A stretch of DNA of 64,000 nucleotides from Stomorhina lunata (Eukaryota; Arthropoda; Insecta; Diptera; Rhiniidae): NCBI GenBank assembly GCA_933228675.1, contig OW121743.1, positions 57,738,406 through 57,802,405 on the forward strand, written 5' to 3'. Below, one piece after another: positions 37,560-51,368 of the stretch (the first letter of the stretch is position 1; the number at the start of each line of letters is the position of its first letter). Below the pieces are notes generated by a model. It saw only the letters and a program-made list of their open reading frames with translations, did not search any database and had not been told where the DNA came from. Made by a program: the position numbers and the translations under genes.

Positions 37560-40500
37560 ATTATCTTTTCTCAAAATCTTTTAAGAAAAGCTTTCTCTCA
37601 TAGCCTTTTTTATGAAAGTTTTCACTCGTTTATTAACAAAAATCACAGAGAATTTAGTGTGAAACGAAAAATCGAACTTCTAGTATTTCTAAAAATACTT
37701 TTTCATTAAAAACTATTTTAGATCCAAATGCAAAGCAAAGCTTTTTTACATAGTATATTGTTGGTAAAGTTTTCTTTAAGAATATGTTCGCTTTTTAGAA
37801 AAGCTTTCAATAAAATATTTATTTATATTTATATAAAAAAAGCTTTTGCCAACATATATTTGCGTGGAAAAGCTTTCATATTTAAACTAAAAAATCAGAG
37901 TTTTTGAAGATTTTTATAGCTTTAGTTTGTAAACTTTGACTTATATTGAATTCCTTTGAAGGGGTGAAGGAACAAAAGTTAGGAGTTTCTGTGGAGAGTT
38001 TTAGTCATCAAATCTCTGAGCCGAGAAAGTAAACAAAATAATTAATTTATTTTGTTTACTCTGAATAAAAGGCTCACAAACCCAGCGAGCAAGTTTATGA
38101 GAAAAGAACAAAGAAATAAAACAAGATAGTCAGTTTTATGTTTAAGTCCAAGGAGCTTTATTTTTCGTACCTTTTGGAATGGCTGCTAAAAGAATAAGAA
38201 GGCATGAAAGTTATGAACAACAGGAAGCAATATGGTGGGCATTAAGTCCAAAACTGACAGCAATTTTTAGGCATTATGGAAGAAAGAGAAGGCATGAGTT
38301 TGACAACTTGCAGCGTTGATAACGTTGCAGGAATAGTTACAAACATGCCCATTACTATTTTAATGCAGGAGTCGGAATAGTGACTTTTGGCATTAACATC
38401 CTTTAAGAAAAAACTTTCACTTATTAGCTTTTAATATTTAAGCATTCCCTAAAAGCTTTCACTAAAAATTTTTTGTGAAAAGTTTTTGCTCATTAGTTTG
38501 AAATAGGAAAGCTTTCGAACTTTTTTAAATATTTTTCATTAAAAACTTTTATAGAAAATTTAAGGAAAAGCTATTTTACTTAAATCTGTTATTCAAACAG
38601 AGTTCGTTTGTTAAAATTCTGAAAAAATTTTTCTATAATTTATTTATATAAACAAATTTTGCCTGCATATATTTTGTATGGAAAATATGGGTTTGTAAAA
38701 CTTTTATAGAAAACTTTGGTATGTAAAGATTAAATTTAATTGAATACTATTAAGAAAATTAGTATTAAAAAGTAAAACACAATCAGCCTAGAAACACAAA
38801 TCACTAAGATTTTTTTTTAAAGCTTATGCTCATTAGTTCAAGATATAAAAGCTTTCGAATTTCCAGAATTTCTAAAAATATTTTTAGCTAATAACTTTTA
38901 TAGAAAATTCAAAGCAAAGCTTATTTTCCTCAGTGAAATATAGCTAAAGTTTTAAAATCTGCTTTACAAAAAGTTCTTGCTCGTTAAAATGTTTTATAGA
39001 AAAGCTTTTTCTAAAATATTTATATATATTAAAAAACTTTTGCCTACTTTTTGTATGGAAAAGCTTTTATGTGTTAACTAAAAAAATGCGGGCTTTAAAA
39101 GCTTTGATTTGTAAAGTTTTTGTACATAAAAGTTTTTGTAAGCTTTCATTAAAAAAAAAAAAAAAAAACTTTTTTTCGTTTCAATTTCTACGAAAATATT
39201 ATAATTTATGTTAATATTTATGTAAAGTTTTTTCTTTTTCAAAATTTATTAAAAAAAAAGTATTTGTATAGAAAAACTAAATATCGTCTTTAAAATTTTA
39301 TATTTAAAAGCTTTCCGTATAATATGTTTTGTGGACATACATATTTTACGGAAAGCTTTAGCTAAACATTCAATTAAAAAAACAATTTTAGAGTAAATTT
39401 TTCATGTACAAATTCTTTTTTTTTTAAGAAAAGCTTTTGTAATGTTGTTTTTTTAAATCTTAAGATTGAGCTTTAGTTTGTGTGTTGAGCTTTAATTTGT
39501 TTATGTGTTCTACAAAAAAAGTTTCCTTGTTAAGGATTTATATAAGATTTCGCTTATTATTATTATTTTTTTTTTGTAGAAATAATTTCCTTTGTTAAGG
39601 TTTTCTATAGAAAAGCTATTTTTGTTAAGTTTTTTTATTAAAGGCATTATTTTGTTTAGCTAATATGTTATATTAAAAAGCTTTCCGCCATTTGTATTTT
39701 TTATAAAAAAAGTTTTTGTGTGTACGTTATTTTTTATTTATAAAGCTTCAAAGTTCTCTTTTTTAAGAGTTTTGCTGGTTAAAATGTTACTTTCAGAGTT
39801 TTCTTCTAAAAAAACTTCAGGTTGAAAAGATTTTACAAAAGAAAGATTTGCTAGTAAAGCTTTCGCATCAGTTGCTTGATGTGTTGTATATAATGTTTTT
39901 ACTTATTTTAATTTTAGAAGCAAAGCTTTTTCATACTAAGTTTTTCTATGGAAAAGTTTCAGATCAGATCAACATTGTTTTGCTAAGATTCCCTACACAA
40001 AAGCCTTTTTCTAGTGAAGATTTTCTACTTAAAAGCTTTTAATAGCAAAGATAAAAATCTTTTTCAAGAAAAGCTTTAAATAGTTTAAATGCAGTTTTAA
40101 CTTGGTTTTGTATCGATTCTTTTTTAGTTGTTTTTTTATAAAGAAAAGTTGTACTTCCCAAAGTTTTTCTTTTTTATCACAAAAATATTCTTCTCTGGCG
40201 TTCTTTAAATTTAAGTAAATTTTCGAAAGAAGCGCTTTGCTTTTCATAGAAAAGCTTTGTTTTTTACATTTTTCTGTGATGTCCAATTTAAAAGCTTTGA
40301 TACATTTTTCTGCGTGAAAGGATATATTTTTTTATTGAAAAGTTATCGTTATTGCACTATTTTTGAAGAAAAGCTTTTGCTAGATATTTAAAATACTTTA
40401 TAGGTTTTGTATTGAAAAACTACCTTTATTCATTAAATTATATAATTTATATAACGTTAAAATGCAAAAGATTTCCTTTCTTCAATTTTTCTTTTCTTTG

Positions 40501-41000
40501 TATTTAAAGAATTTTTATAAACATAATCTTCTTTGTCCAAATCATTAACAATTAAAAAAGCTTTCAATACAAATGCTTTCGGTTGTTATTTAATATGTTT
40601 TTTTAAACTGCTTTTAATTCTGTTTTCATTCAAAAAGTTTTTGATCCATTTGATGAAAAGGTTTGTTCGTCAATATTGCAATAGTTTTAAAGAAAAGCTT
40701 TTGCTTGTTCAAAAACCCTAATAGTTTTAGTATAGAAAAGTGTATGATATTCTTTTCATAGACAAAATTTATTTTTAAAAGTTTTCTAAAGAGAAGCTTT
40801 CTTGTCACCAGATTTTGAGAAAAAGCTTTCTCTCATAAAATTTTGAAAGTTCTTAAAAATTAGTTAAATAAAGCTTTTCCACAGAAATTTAAGAAAGCTT
40901 TTCCACAAAAATTCAATAAAGCTTTTCCACAAAAAACTTAAAATTCTTGTGGAAAAGCTTTACTTAATGGCACATATCCATGATAATGTATTTAAAAGAA
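37560..41000. repeat. Degenerate repeat region rich in AAAGCTTT
   Basis: The palindrome AAAGCTTT or AAAAGCTTTT recurs dozens of times at irregular spacing of about 30-60 bp, often as GAAAAGCTTTTG. It looks like an old, strongly decayed satellite. No supported gene; several 60-85-codon frames here are by-products. Confidence 0.6.
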
Positions 41001-42040
41001 AAGCTCTCCCTAAGCTCAAATGTTTAATATTTCTGATTCTAAGTTTAAAGTGAGTTTCATAAATGTTTATACATATTACAAATAGTTTTTCCTCAAAATA
41101 AATGTGTTTAAAACCTTAATATAATAACCAGCTAAATATTAAATTACTCGGCTTCTTGATTTAATGAAACAAAAATATTGATTCAGATTTTTGTTAAATA
41201 AATAATATCGAATGAAATGGGATACATTTCTAACACTCGCATGTGTTGTATCGATTAAAATGAATTTGGAATTTTCAACATTAATCCCCATTTGCATGTG
41301 TGGCATTAAAACAAAACATGCAGCAAAAGGCAACAAAACTGTTGCACCAAAATTGTGGCACAAATTATTTTTATGAAGATCTCTAAAACAAAAGGCAGCT
41401 GTACATCGAAGGCATGTACATATGAAATGTAGGAAAAAATTGTACGTGCGTTGAAGACATATTGAACAAACAACTTCATACCATCCAATCAACTCTTGCT
41501 GCAATATCAATAAAATTTAACTCAACATAAAATATTGAAACGAACATTTCGAAAGTAAAGAATTAGGATCTAGCCCTAAAATGTCGTAGCTCCATACGTA
41601 AAGTGTCATCGTTAAGTATGTCTGTGTGTTATTCGGGAGGCAAGACCTTTGAAGGATTAAGTGAAGCGTTAATTTAAATTGTCAATAAAAATATTTGTAA
41701 GACATCAAACTGTTAGAGTTTCTCCTAAAATTAAAATTAACATGTTTCCTCGATTTTGAAAATTCCGAAGCTATTAATCCTCCCATACAATAAATAAATA
41801 TCAGCCAACAAAAAGTCGTGTTAAATTTAAAATTAGATAAAATTGGGGTTTTTTTCAAAAAAAGGAATGTTGTAAATTTGACTTGTTGTCGGTCTGTCCC
41901 AAAAAAAAAACATTTAAATGTCACGTGTAATTATTATTTTTTCCACATGTTGACATAATTTTTGGGTGAGATTATTATTGTCTGATCTATGTAAATGCAG
42001 ATGTCAAGGCACAGTGGCCAGAATAGAAAAAAAATTCATA
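41001..42040. other. Intergenic DNA
   Basis: A minus-strand frame at 41139-41510 (123 codons, Cys- and Phe-rich) has no ATG at its upstream end and no recognised domain, so it is not called. Otherwise A/T-rich and unremarkable. Confidence 0.5.
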
Positions 42041-43885
42041 CAAAGACAAAAATGTCTATATATAAACAAAAACTATCTATAAATAGACCAAAATTGTCTA
42101 TATATAGACAAAAAAATCTCTATATATAGACAAACAAATGTCTATATATATAGGCAAAAAATGTCTAAATATTGGCAAAAATTGTCAATATATAGACAAA
42201 AGTTATCTATATATAGAAAAAATGTCTAAATATAGACAAAAATTTTCTATATAAAACACAAAAATTATCTATATATAGAAAAAATTGTCTATATATAGAC
42301 AAAATTGTCTATATATAGACAAAAATTGTCTATATATAGACAAAAATTGTCTATATATAGACAAAATTGTCTATATATAGACAAAAATTGTCTATATATA
42401 GACAAAATTGTCTATATATAGACAAAAATTGTCTATATGTAGACTAAATTGTCTATATATAGACAAAAATTGTCTATATATAGACAAAATTGTCTATATA
42501 TAGACAAAATTGTCTATATATAGACAAAATTGTCTATATATAGACAAAATTGTCTATATATAGACAAAATTGTCTATATATAGACAAAATTGTCTTTATA
42601 TAGACAAAATTGTCTATTAATAAACAAAAATTGTCTATATATAGACAAAATTTTCTATATATGGACAAATATTGTCTATATATAGACAAATTTTGTCTAT
42701 ATATACACAAATATTGTGTATATATAGAGACAAATATTGTCTATATATATATAAATATTGTCTATATATAGACAAATATTGTCTATATATAGACAAATAT
42801 TGTCTATATATAGACAAATATTGTGTATATATAGACAAATATTGTCTATATATAGACAAATATTGCCTATATATAGACAAATATTGTCTATATATAGACA
42901 AATATGGTCTATATATAGGCAAATATTGTCTATATAGACAAATATTGTCTACATATAGACAAAAATTGTCTATATATAGACAAAAATTGTATATATATAG
43001 ACAAAAATTGTCTATATATAGACAAAAATTGTCTTTATACAGACAAAAATTGTCTATATATAGACAAAAATTGTCTATATATAGACAAAAATTGTCTATA
43101 TATAGACAAAAATTGTCTATATATAGACAAAAATTGTCTATATATAGACAAAAATTGTCTATATATAAACAAAAATTGTCTAAATATAGACAAAAATTGT
43201 CTATATATAGACAAAAAATGTCTATATATAGACAAAAAATGTCTATATATAGACAAAAATTGTCTATATATAGACAAAAATTGTCTATATATAGACAAAT
43301 ATTGTCTACATATAGACAAAATTGTCTATATACAGACAAATATTGTCTATATATAGACAAATATTGTCTATATATAGACAAATATTGTCTACATATAGAC
43401 AAATATTGTCTATATATAGTTAAATATCGTCTATATATAGACAAATATTCTCTATATATAGTTAAATATTGTCTATATATAGAAAAATATTGTCTATATA
43501 GACAATATATTTAGTTAAATATTGTCTATATATAAACAAATATTTTCTATATACAGACAAATATTGGCAAATATTGCCTGTATATAGATAAATATTGTCT
43601 GTATATAGACAAATATTGTCTGTATATAGACAAATACTGTCTGTGTATAGACAAATATTTTCTATATATAGACAAATATTGTCTATACATAGACAAATAT
43701 TGTCTATATATAGACAAATATTGTCTATGTATAGACAAATATTGTCTATATATAGACAAATATTGTCTATGTATAGACAAATACTGTCTATATATAAACA
43801 AATATTGTCTATGTATAGACAAATATTGTCTATATATAGACAAATATTGTCTATATATAGACAAAAATTGTCTATATGAAGACAT
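42041..43885. repeat. 20-21-bp palindromic satellite, block 1
   Basis: Units combine the 16-bp palindrome TGTCTATATATAGACA with a short A/T spacer. Three subtypes occur: 20-bp AAAATT-spacer units (about 42290-42640), 21-bp AAATATT-spacer units (42660-42950 and 43290-43860) and 21-bp AAAAATT-spacer units (42955-43290). Long frames on both strands encode only a heptapeptide-period repeat and are not genes. Confidence 0.95.
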
Positions 43886-44640
43886 ATTTTTCCAATTTTT
43901 ATTAATCTTATCCCACTGTGCACTCCTAAGTGCATATTTTATTCATTCTGAACTAAAATAGGTAAATGGTTGAAAAATTTCAATATATTCGAATGGAATT
44001 TCCTATAAGTGCCTATAAAGGTCTTAAGAATTGTATTCACAGAACAAGAAAAGTCAACTTAAGACACAAGACAAGTACAATTTGTGTTGGAATTGGGACG
44101 ACATAAAAACATTTTTTATATTTTTCTCAATTTCATTGACATTTCAAATGTCATGTCTAAAAAAAAAACAATATTTTCTTTAAGGAAGTTAATTTTTTAT
44201 ATATATGTTTTTTTAATTTTAGCTTACAAAAATTAAAATTACCATAATCCTACTTATATACAAATTTCCGATATTTTTTTCAGGAATTTCTCTAACGAAG
44301 GCGTGTTAATCTTATTGGAGCACAATTTGTTTTCGACATTTTTCCTTTTTTATTTTGTGTTAAATACTTCAAAAACAATTAATTTTAATTTGTATTAAAC
44401 ATTGACTTCAAAATGTTGTGTCTCGTTTGTTGTATGAGATATAAATTGTTTGACGATTTGACATGTAACACAGAGTGACATGTTACTAGCGAAAACGTTT
44501 AACAGAAATTAATCGAAATCTTTAATTGGCACAAAATGTCGCTGGTTTGCTTTTCTTTTGGGCTCATTGTGCACATGTGCCTGTCAGTGGTACGAGGAGT
44601 CATTGGAAATTAATTAAAACGAGGTTGCAATAGATAAACT
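43886..44640. other. Intergenic DNA
   Basis: No gene, transposon end or structured RNA recognised. Confidence 0.5.
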
Positions 44641-45310
44641 TAAATAAGTTTATATATTGCAAAGAGCTTTAAGCTTATTTGAAGCTAAAAGTAAAATTAA
44701 CTTTTTCAATGCAAAAAGTCTCGGTCATTAAGTTATTATGTAATGGAAAATTGATCCGTTCAAAATTTTTTGTAGAAAAGCTTTTTATAATAAAAAAAAC
44801 TTTTGATAGTAAATATTTTATGGAGAAACTTTTTCATGTATTATTATATTTTAGTATTCAGGAGCTTTTTAAAGATTTATTTTTGATTGGGAAAGCTTTT
44901 GATAGTAAGATTTTTAAAAGAAAAATTTGCTAAGTTTGTTTAGACAAGCTTTTGACATGTTATTTTTTATATAAACAAGCTTTTTAAAGTTTTTTTTACA
45001 AAAGCTTTCGAAAGTAAGATTTTTAAAAGAAAAGCTTTTGATTGTAAGATTTTTAAAAGAAAAAAATTGGTTAGTTTGTTTAGAAAAGCTTTTGATATGT
45101 TATTTTTTTCTATACAAAAGAAGCTTTTCAAAGTTTTTTTTTCAAAAGCTTTCGAAAGTGAGACTTTTAAAAGAAAAAAAATTTTGTTTTTATAAAAATG
45201 CTTTTGACATGTTATCTTTTCCATACAAAAAAGATATTATTTGTTGTTCCACATTAAAGCACAAAAGCTTCAATCAATATAAGTTTAATTGAAAAGTTTT
45301 CTTTAGCAAA
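44641..45310. repeat. Degenerate AAAGCTTT-rich repeat
   Basis: Same motif style as 37560-41000, with GAAAAGCTTTTGATAGTAAG-type units of roughly 50-80 bp, for example at 44885, 45000 and 45030. No gene. Confidence 0.6.
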
Positions 45311-45639
45311 AAGTTTTAAAGTTAAAAACTTAAAAAAATATATATTTTTTTTTATTAACTTTTCAATTGATATACTTTCAAATTTTTTTGCATACCAAAA
45401 ACGAATCATCATCTTTAAGAAAGAAAACGCATCAAACTAAACAATTTCTTCGACAACATTCCAAAATTACAGTTGGGTGCAAGAATCCAACAAATAAACA
45501 GGAAAACATCAATATCATTCTGTTGAAAGATGTCGTAAATTACAAATCGTTGTTCATTACAATCGTCGTGCCACTCCAAAAGGGTCTGTTGGCAAAAAAT
45601 CAAACCGAAAGACATTATCGTCAACCAAAAACAAATTCA

Positions 45640-45830
45640 ATGTTAATGATGTTTGTATACCCTATACCATTCGAGGTGAAACAATACCCATCGTTAATTA
45701 ATTCTGATGTTTGTAACACAAGGAAATAATGGTCTAATAATCACCCGCCTAAAAGTATGTCAAGCGATTTGGAATTACTTTCTGAGTCATCACTACCATT
45801 CCGATTAAGTAACGGTATAAAACCACCCAA
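45640..45830 (+). mobile_element. mini-me-like fragment
   Basis: TTTGTATACCCTATACCATTC with an inverted partner, then GATGTTTGTAACACA, CACCCGCCTAAAAGTATGTC and ATTACTTTCTGAGTC, is the usual 5' part of this family in order. It stops before the GTCY tract. Confidence 0.6.
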
Positions 45831-46319
45831 AGTTTTTTCGTCGATTTTTTTAATAATTTTATTTTCCAAAATTTGAGGTTTTTGAAGAGGTTATTCTAGT
45901 TATATTAACATATATTGAAAACGGCTTATCCGATTTTATTGAAAAATACATTAATGGATTAAGAACTAAAGCCACGTGAACACAAATTTTTAATGTGATC
46001 AATAATTTTAAAGTTATTTACATTTCAATTAAAAAAAAAAAAGATTTCGCAAAATCGAAAAAAAAAACATGTTTCAAAAATTCATAAAAAATCGAAAATG
46101 AAAAAACTTATAATCGTTACTATGAACCTTCCAAATAATATAAAATTTATCTGATGGAAATCCCTTGGTTAGTACAGATTTTATTAAGAATACCGTAATA
46201 ATAACCAATTTCACGGACAAAATTGTCATATAAACTCTATTATTTAACAAAATGAAGTAAAGGCAGCAATTTTCAAGATACTTTCATGAGAACTGACATA
46301 AAATATTGATTTTGCTACA

Positions 46320-46570
46320 AGGACAAAGCCATTTGAAAAAAAACAAAATCGTTCAAAATTTTTGGGTAGTTCCGGAATATAGTTTTATGTTTCGGCGGTT
46401 TTCGGTGGTTTAGTTTAATATTCGTACGAAGTTTTTCAATCGTCGCTGGCTTGTTATCGCAGACCATAGACTTGACGTAGCCCCACAGAAAATAGTCTAA
46501 CGGCGTCAAATCGCACGACCGAGACAATCGACTGGACCATTTCGTGAGATAACACGTTCTCCAAACTTGG
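46320..46570 (-). pseudogene. mariner-like transposase C-terminal fragment
   Basis: The minus strand encodes SCDLTPLDYFLWGYVKSMV followed by NKPATIEKLRTNI, matching the third catalytic region (LTPLDYFLWGY) of the intact transposase at 61.35-62.44 kb. Just upstream in another frame lies the equivalent of SRNGPV, so there are frameshifts. The 21-bp satellite begins directly upstream of the fragment. It is a broken remnant. Confidence 0.75.
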
Positions 46571-46576
46571 TTTTCA

Positions 46577-49500
46577 ATAAACAATTGTCTATATACCGAC
46601 AAAAATTGTTTATATATAGACAAAAATTGTCTATATATAGACAAAAATTGTCTATATATAGACAAAAAGTTTTTTATAAATAGACAAAAATTATCTATAT
46701 ATAAACAAAAATTGTCTATATATAGGCAAAAATTGTCCATATATAGACAAAAATTGTCTATACATAGACAAAAATTGTCTATATATAGACAAAAATTGTC
46801 TATATATAGACAAAAATTGTCTATATATAGAAAAAAATTGTCTATATATAGACAAAAATTGTCTATATATAGACAAAAATTTTCTATATATAGACAAAAA
46901 TTGTCTATATATAGACAAAAATTGTCTATATATAGACAAAAATTGTCTATATATAGACAAAAAATGTCTATATATAGACAAAAAATGTCTATATTTAGAC
47001 AAAAATTGTCTATATATAGACAAAAATTGTCTATATATAGACAAAAATTGTCTATATATAGACAAAAATTGTCTATATATAGACAAAAATTGTCTAAATA
47101 TAGACAAAAATTGTCTATATATAGACAAAAATTGTCTATATAGACAAAAATTTTCTAAATATAGACAAAAATTGTCTATATGTAGACAAAAATTGTTATA
47201 TATAGACAAAAATTGTTATATATAGACAAAAATTGTGATATATAGACAAAAATTGTCTATATATACACAAAAATTGTCTATATATAGACAAAAATTGTCT
47301 ATATATAGACAAAAATTGTCTATATATAGACAAAAATTATCTATATATAGACAAAAATTGTCTATATATAGACAAAAATTGTTTTTATATAGACAAAAAT
47401 TGTCTATATATAGACAAATATTGTCTATATATAGAAAAAAATTGTCTATATATAGACAAAAATTGTCTATATATAGACAAAAATTGTCTATATATAGACA
47501 AAAATTGTCTATATATAGACAAAAATTGTCTATATATAGACAAAAATTGTCTATATATAGACAAAAATTGTCTATATATAGACAAAAATTGTCTATATAT
47601 AGACAAAAATTGTCTATATATAGACAAAAATTGTCTATATATAGACAAAAATTGTCTATATATAGACAAACATTCTCTATATATAGACAAAAATTGTCTA
47701 TATATAGACAAAAATTGTCTATATATAGACAAAAATTGTCTATATATAGACAAAAATTGTCTATATATAGACAAAAATTGTCTATATATAGACAAAAATT
47801 GTCTATATATAGACAAAAATTGTCTATATATAGACAAAAATTGTCTATATATAGACAAAAATTGTCTATATATAGACAAAAATTGTCTATATATAGACAA
47901 AAATTGTCTATATATAGACAAAAATTGTCTATATATAGACAAAAATTGTCTATATATAGACAAAAATTGTCTAAATATAGACAAAAATTGTCTATATATA
48001 GACAAAAATTGTCTTTATATAGACAAAAATTGTCTTCATATAGACAAAAATTGTCTATATATAGACAAAAATTGTTATATATAGACAAAAATTGTTTATA
48101 TATAGACAAAAATTGTCTATATATAGACAAAAATTGTCTATATATAGACAAAAATTGTTATATATAGACAAAAATTGTTTATATATAGACAAAAATTGTT
48201 ATATATAGACAAAAATTGTTTATATATAGACAAAAATTGTCTATATATAGACAAAAATTGTCCATATATAGACAAAAATTGTCTATATATAGACAAAAAT
48301 TGTCTATATATAGACAAAAATTGTCTATATATAGAAAAAAATTGTCTATATATAGAAAAAAATTGTCTATATATAGACAAAAATTGTCTATATATAGACA
48401 AAAATTTTCTATATATAGACAAAAATTGTCTATATATAGACAAAAATTGTCTATATATAGACAAAAATTGTCTATATATAGACAAAAAATGTCTATATAT
48501 AGAAAAAAAATGTCTATATTTAGACAAAAATTGTCTATATATAGACAAAAATTGTCTATATATAGACAAAAATTGTCTTTATATAGACAAAAATTGTCTA
48601 TATATAGACAAAAATTGTCTAAATATAGACAAAAATTGTCTATATATAGACAAAAATTGTCTATATAGACAAAAATTTTCTAAATATAGACAAAAATTGT
48701 CTATATATAGACAAAAATTGTTATATATAGACAAAAATTGTTATATATAGACAAAAATTGTGATATATAGACAAAAATTGTCTATATATACACAAAAATT
48801 GTCTATATATAGACAAAAATTGTCTATATATAGACAAAAATTGTCTATATATAGACAAAAATTATCTATATATAGACAAAAATTGTCTATATATAGACAA
48901 AAATTGTTTTTATATAGACAAAAATTGTCTATATATAGACAAATATTGTCTATATATAGAAAAAAATTGTCTATATATAGACAAAAATTGTCTATATATA
49001 GACAAAAATTGTCTATATATAGACAAAAATTGTCTATATATAGACAAAAATTGTCTATATATAGACAAAAATTGTCTATATATAGACAAAAATTGTCTAT
49101 ATATAGACAAAAATTGTCTATATATAGACAAAAATTGTCTATATATAGACAAAAATTGTTTATATATAGACAAAAATTGTCTATATATAGACAAAAATTG
49201 TCTATATATAGACAAAAATTGTCTATATATAGACAAAAATTGTCTATATATAGACAAAAATTGTCTATATATAGACAAAAATTGTCTATATATAGACAAA
49301 AATTGTCTATATATAGACAAAAATTGTCTATATATAGACAAAAATTGTCTATATATAGACAAAAATTGTCTATATATAGACAAAAATTGTCTAAATATAG
49401 ACAAAAATTGTCTATATATAGACAAAAATTGTCTATATATAGACAAAAATTGTCTTTATATAGACAAAAATTGTCTTCATATAGACAAAAATTGTCTATA

Positions 49501-51368
49501 TATAGACAAAAATTGTTATATATAGACAAAAATTGTTTATATATAGACAAAAATTGTCTATATATAGACAAAAATTGTCTATATATAGACAAAAATTGTC
49601 TATATATAGACAAAAATTGTCTATATATAGACAAAAATTGTTATATATAGACAAAAATTGTTTATATATAGACAAAAATTGTCTATATATAGACAAAAAT
49701 TGTCTATATATAGACAAAAATTGTCTATATATAGACAAAAATTGTCTATATATAGACAAAAATTGTCTATATATAGACAAAAATTGTCTATATATAGACA
49801 AAAATTGTCTATATATAGACAAAAATTGTCTATATATAGACAAAAATTGTCTATATATAGACAAAAATTGTCTATATATAGACAAAAATTGTCTATATAT
49901 AGACAAAAATTGTCTATATATAGACAAAAATTGTCTATATATAGACAAAAATTGTCTATATATAGACAAAAATTGTCTATATATAGACAAAAATTGTCTA
50001 TATATAGACAAAAATTGTCTATATATAGACAAAATTTATCTATATATAGACAAAAATTGTCTATATATAGACAAAAATTGTCTATATATAGACAAAAATT
50101 GTCTATATATAGACAAAAATTGTCTATATGTAGACAAAAATTGTCTATATATAGACAAAAATTGTCTATATATAGACAAAAATTGTCTATATATAGACAA
50201 AAATTGTCTTTATATAGACAAAAATAGTCTTTATATAGACAAAAATTGTTATATATAGACAAAAATTGTCTATATATAGACAAAAATTGTCTATATATAG
50301 ACAAAAATTGTCTATATATAGACAAAAATTGTCTATATATAGAAAAAAATTGTCTATATATAGACAAAAATTGTCTATATATAGACAAAAATTGTCTATA
50401 TATAGAAAAAAATTGTCTATATGTAGACAAAAATTGTCTATATATAGACAAAAATTGTCTTTATATAGACAAAAATTGTCTTTATATAGACAAAAATTGT
50501 CTATATATAGACAAAAATTTTCTATATATAGACAAAAATTGTCTATATATAGAAAAATATTGTCTATATATAGACAAAAATTGTCTATATATAGACAAAA
50601 ATTGTCTATATATAGACAAAAATTGTCTACATATAATACAAAAATTGTTATATATAGACAAAAATTGTCTATATATAAACAAAAATTGTCTATATATAGA
50701 CAAAAATTGTCTATATATAGACAAAAATTGTCTATATATAGACAAAAATTGTCTATATATAGACAAAAATTGTCTATATATAGACCAAAATTGTCTATAT
50801 ATAGACAAAAATTGTCTAAATATAGAAAAAAATTGTCTATATATAGACACAAATTGTCTATATATAGACAAAAATTGTCTATATATAGACAAAAATTGTC
50901 TATATATAGACAAAAATTGTCTATATATAGACAAAAATTGTCTATATATAGACAAAAATTGTCTATATATAGACAAAAATTGTCTATATATAGACAAAAA
51001 TTTTCTATATATAGACAAAAATTGTCTATATATAGACAAAAATTGTCTATATATAGACAAAAATTGTCTATATATAGACAAAAATTGTCTATATATAGAC
51101 AAAGATTGTCTATATATAGACAAAAATTGTCTATATATAGACAACAATTGTCTATATATAGACAAAAATTGTCTATATATAGACACAAATTGTCTATATA
51201 TAGACACAAATTGTCTATATATAGACACAAATTGTCTATATATAGACAAAAATTGTCTATATATAGACAATAATTGTCTATATATAGACAAAAATTGTCT
51301 ATATATAGACAAAAATTGTCTATATATAGACAAACATTGTCTATATATAGACAAAAATTGTCTATATA
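46577..51368. repeat. 21-bp palindromic satellite, block 2, with higher-order repeat
   Basis: About 4.8 kb of 21-bp units (GACAAAAATTGTCTATATAT plus A). Diagnostic variants recur about 1525 bp apart: GTGATATATAGAC at 47235 and 48760, and TGTCTATATTTAGAC near 46987 and 48511. This shows a duplicated higher-order block (46.7-48.2 kb and 48.2-49.7 kb). Because the unit is 21 bp, frames of up to 437 codons are open on both strands; they encode monotonous heptads and are not genes. Confidence 0.96.

Noticed and set aside
41139..41510. 123-codon minus-strand frame rich in Cys and Phe
   Set aside because: No ATG at the upstream end, no recognised domain, A/T-rich context and an overlapping alternative frame.
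42635..43935. Frames of 94-280 codons in the first palindromic satellite block
   Set aside because: Same cause: 21-bp tandem units.
42041..51368. CRISPR-like regularly spaced palindromes
   Set aside because: Units are contiguous 20-21-bp satellite monomers with no unique spacers, in a eukaryotic genome.
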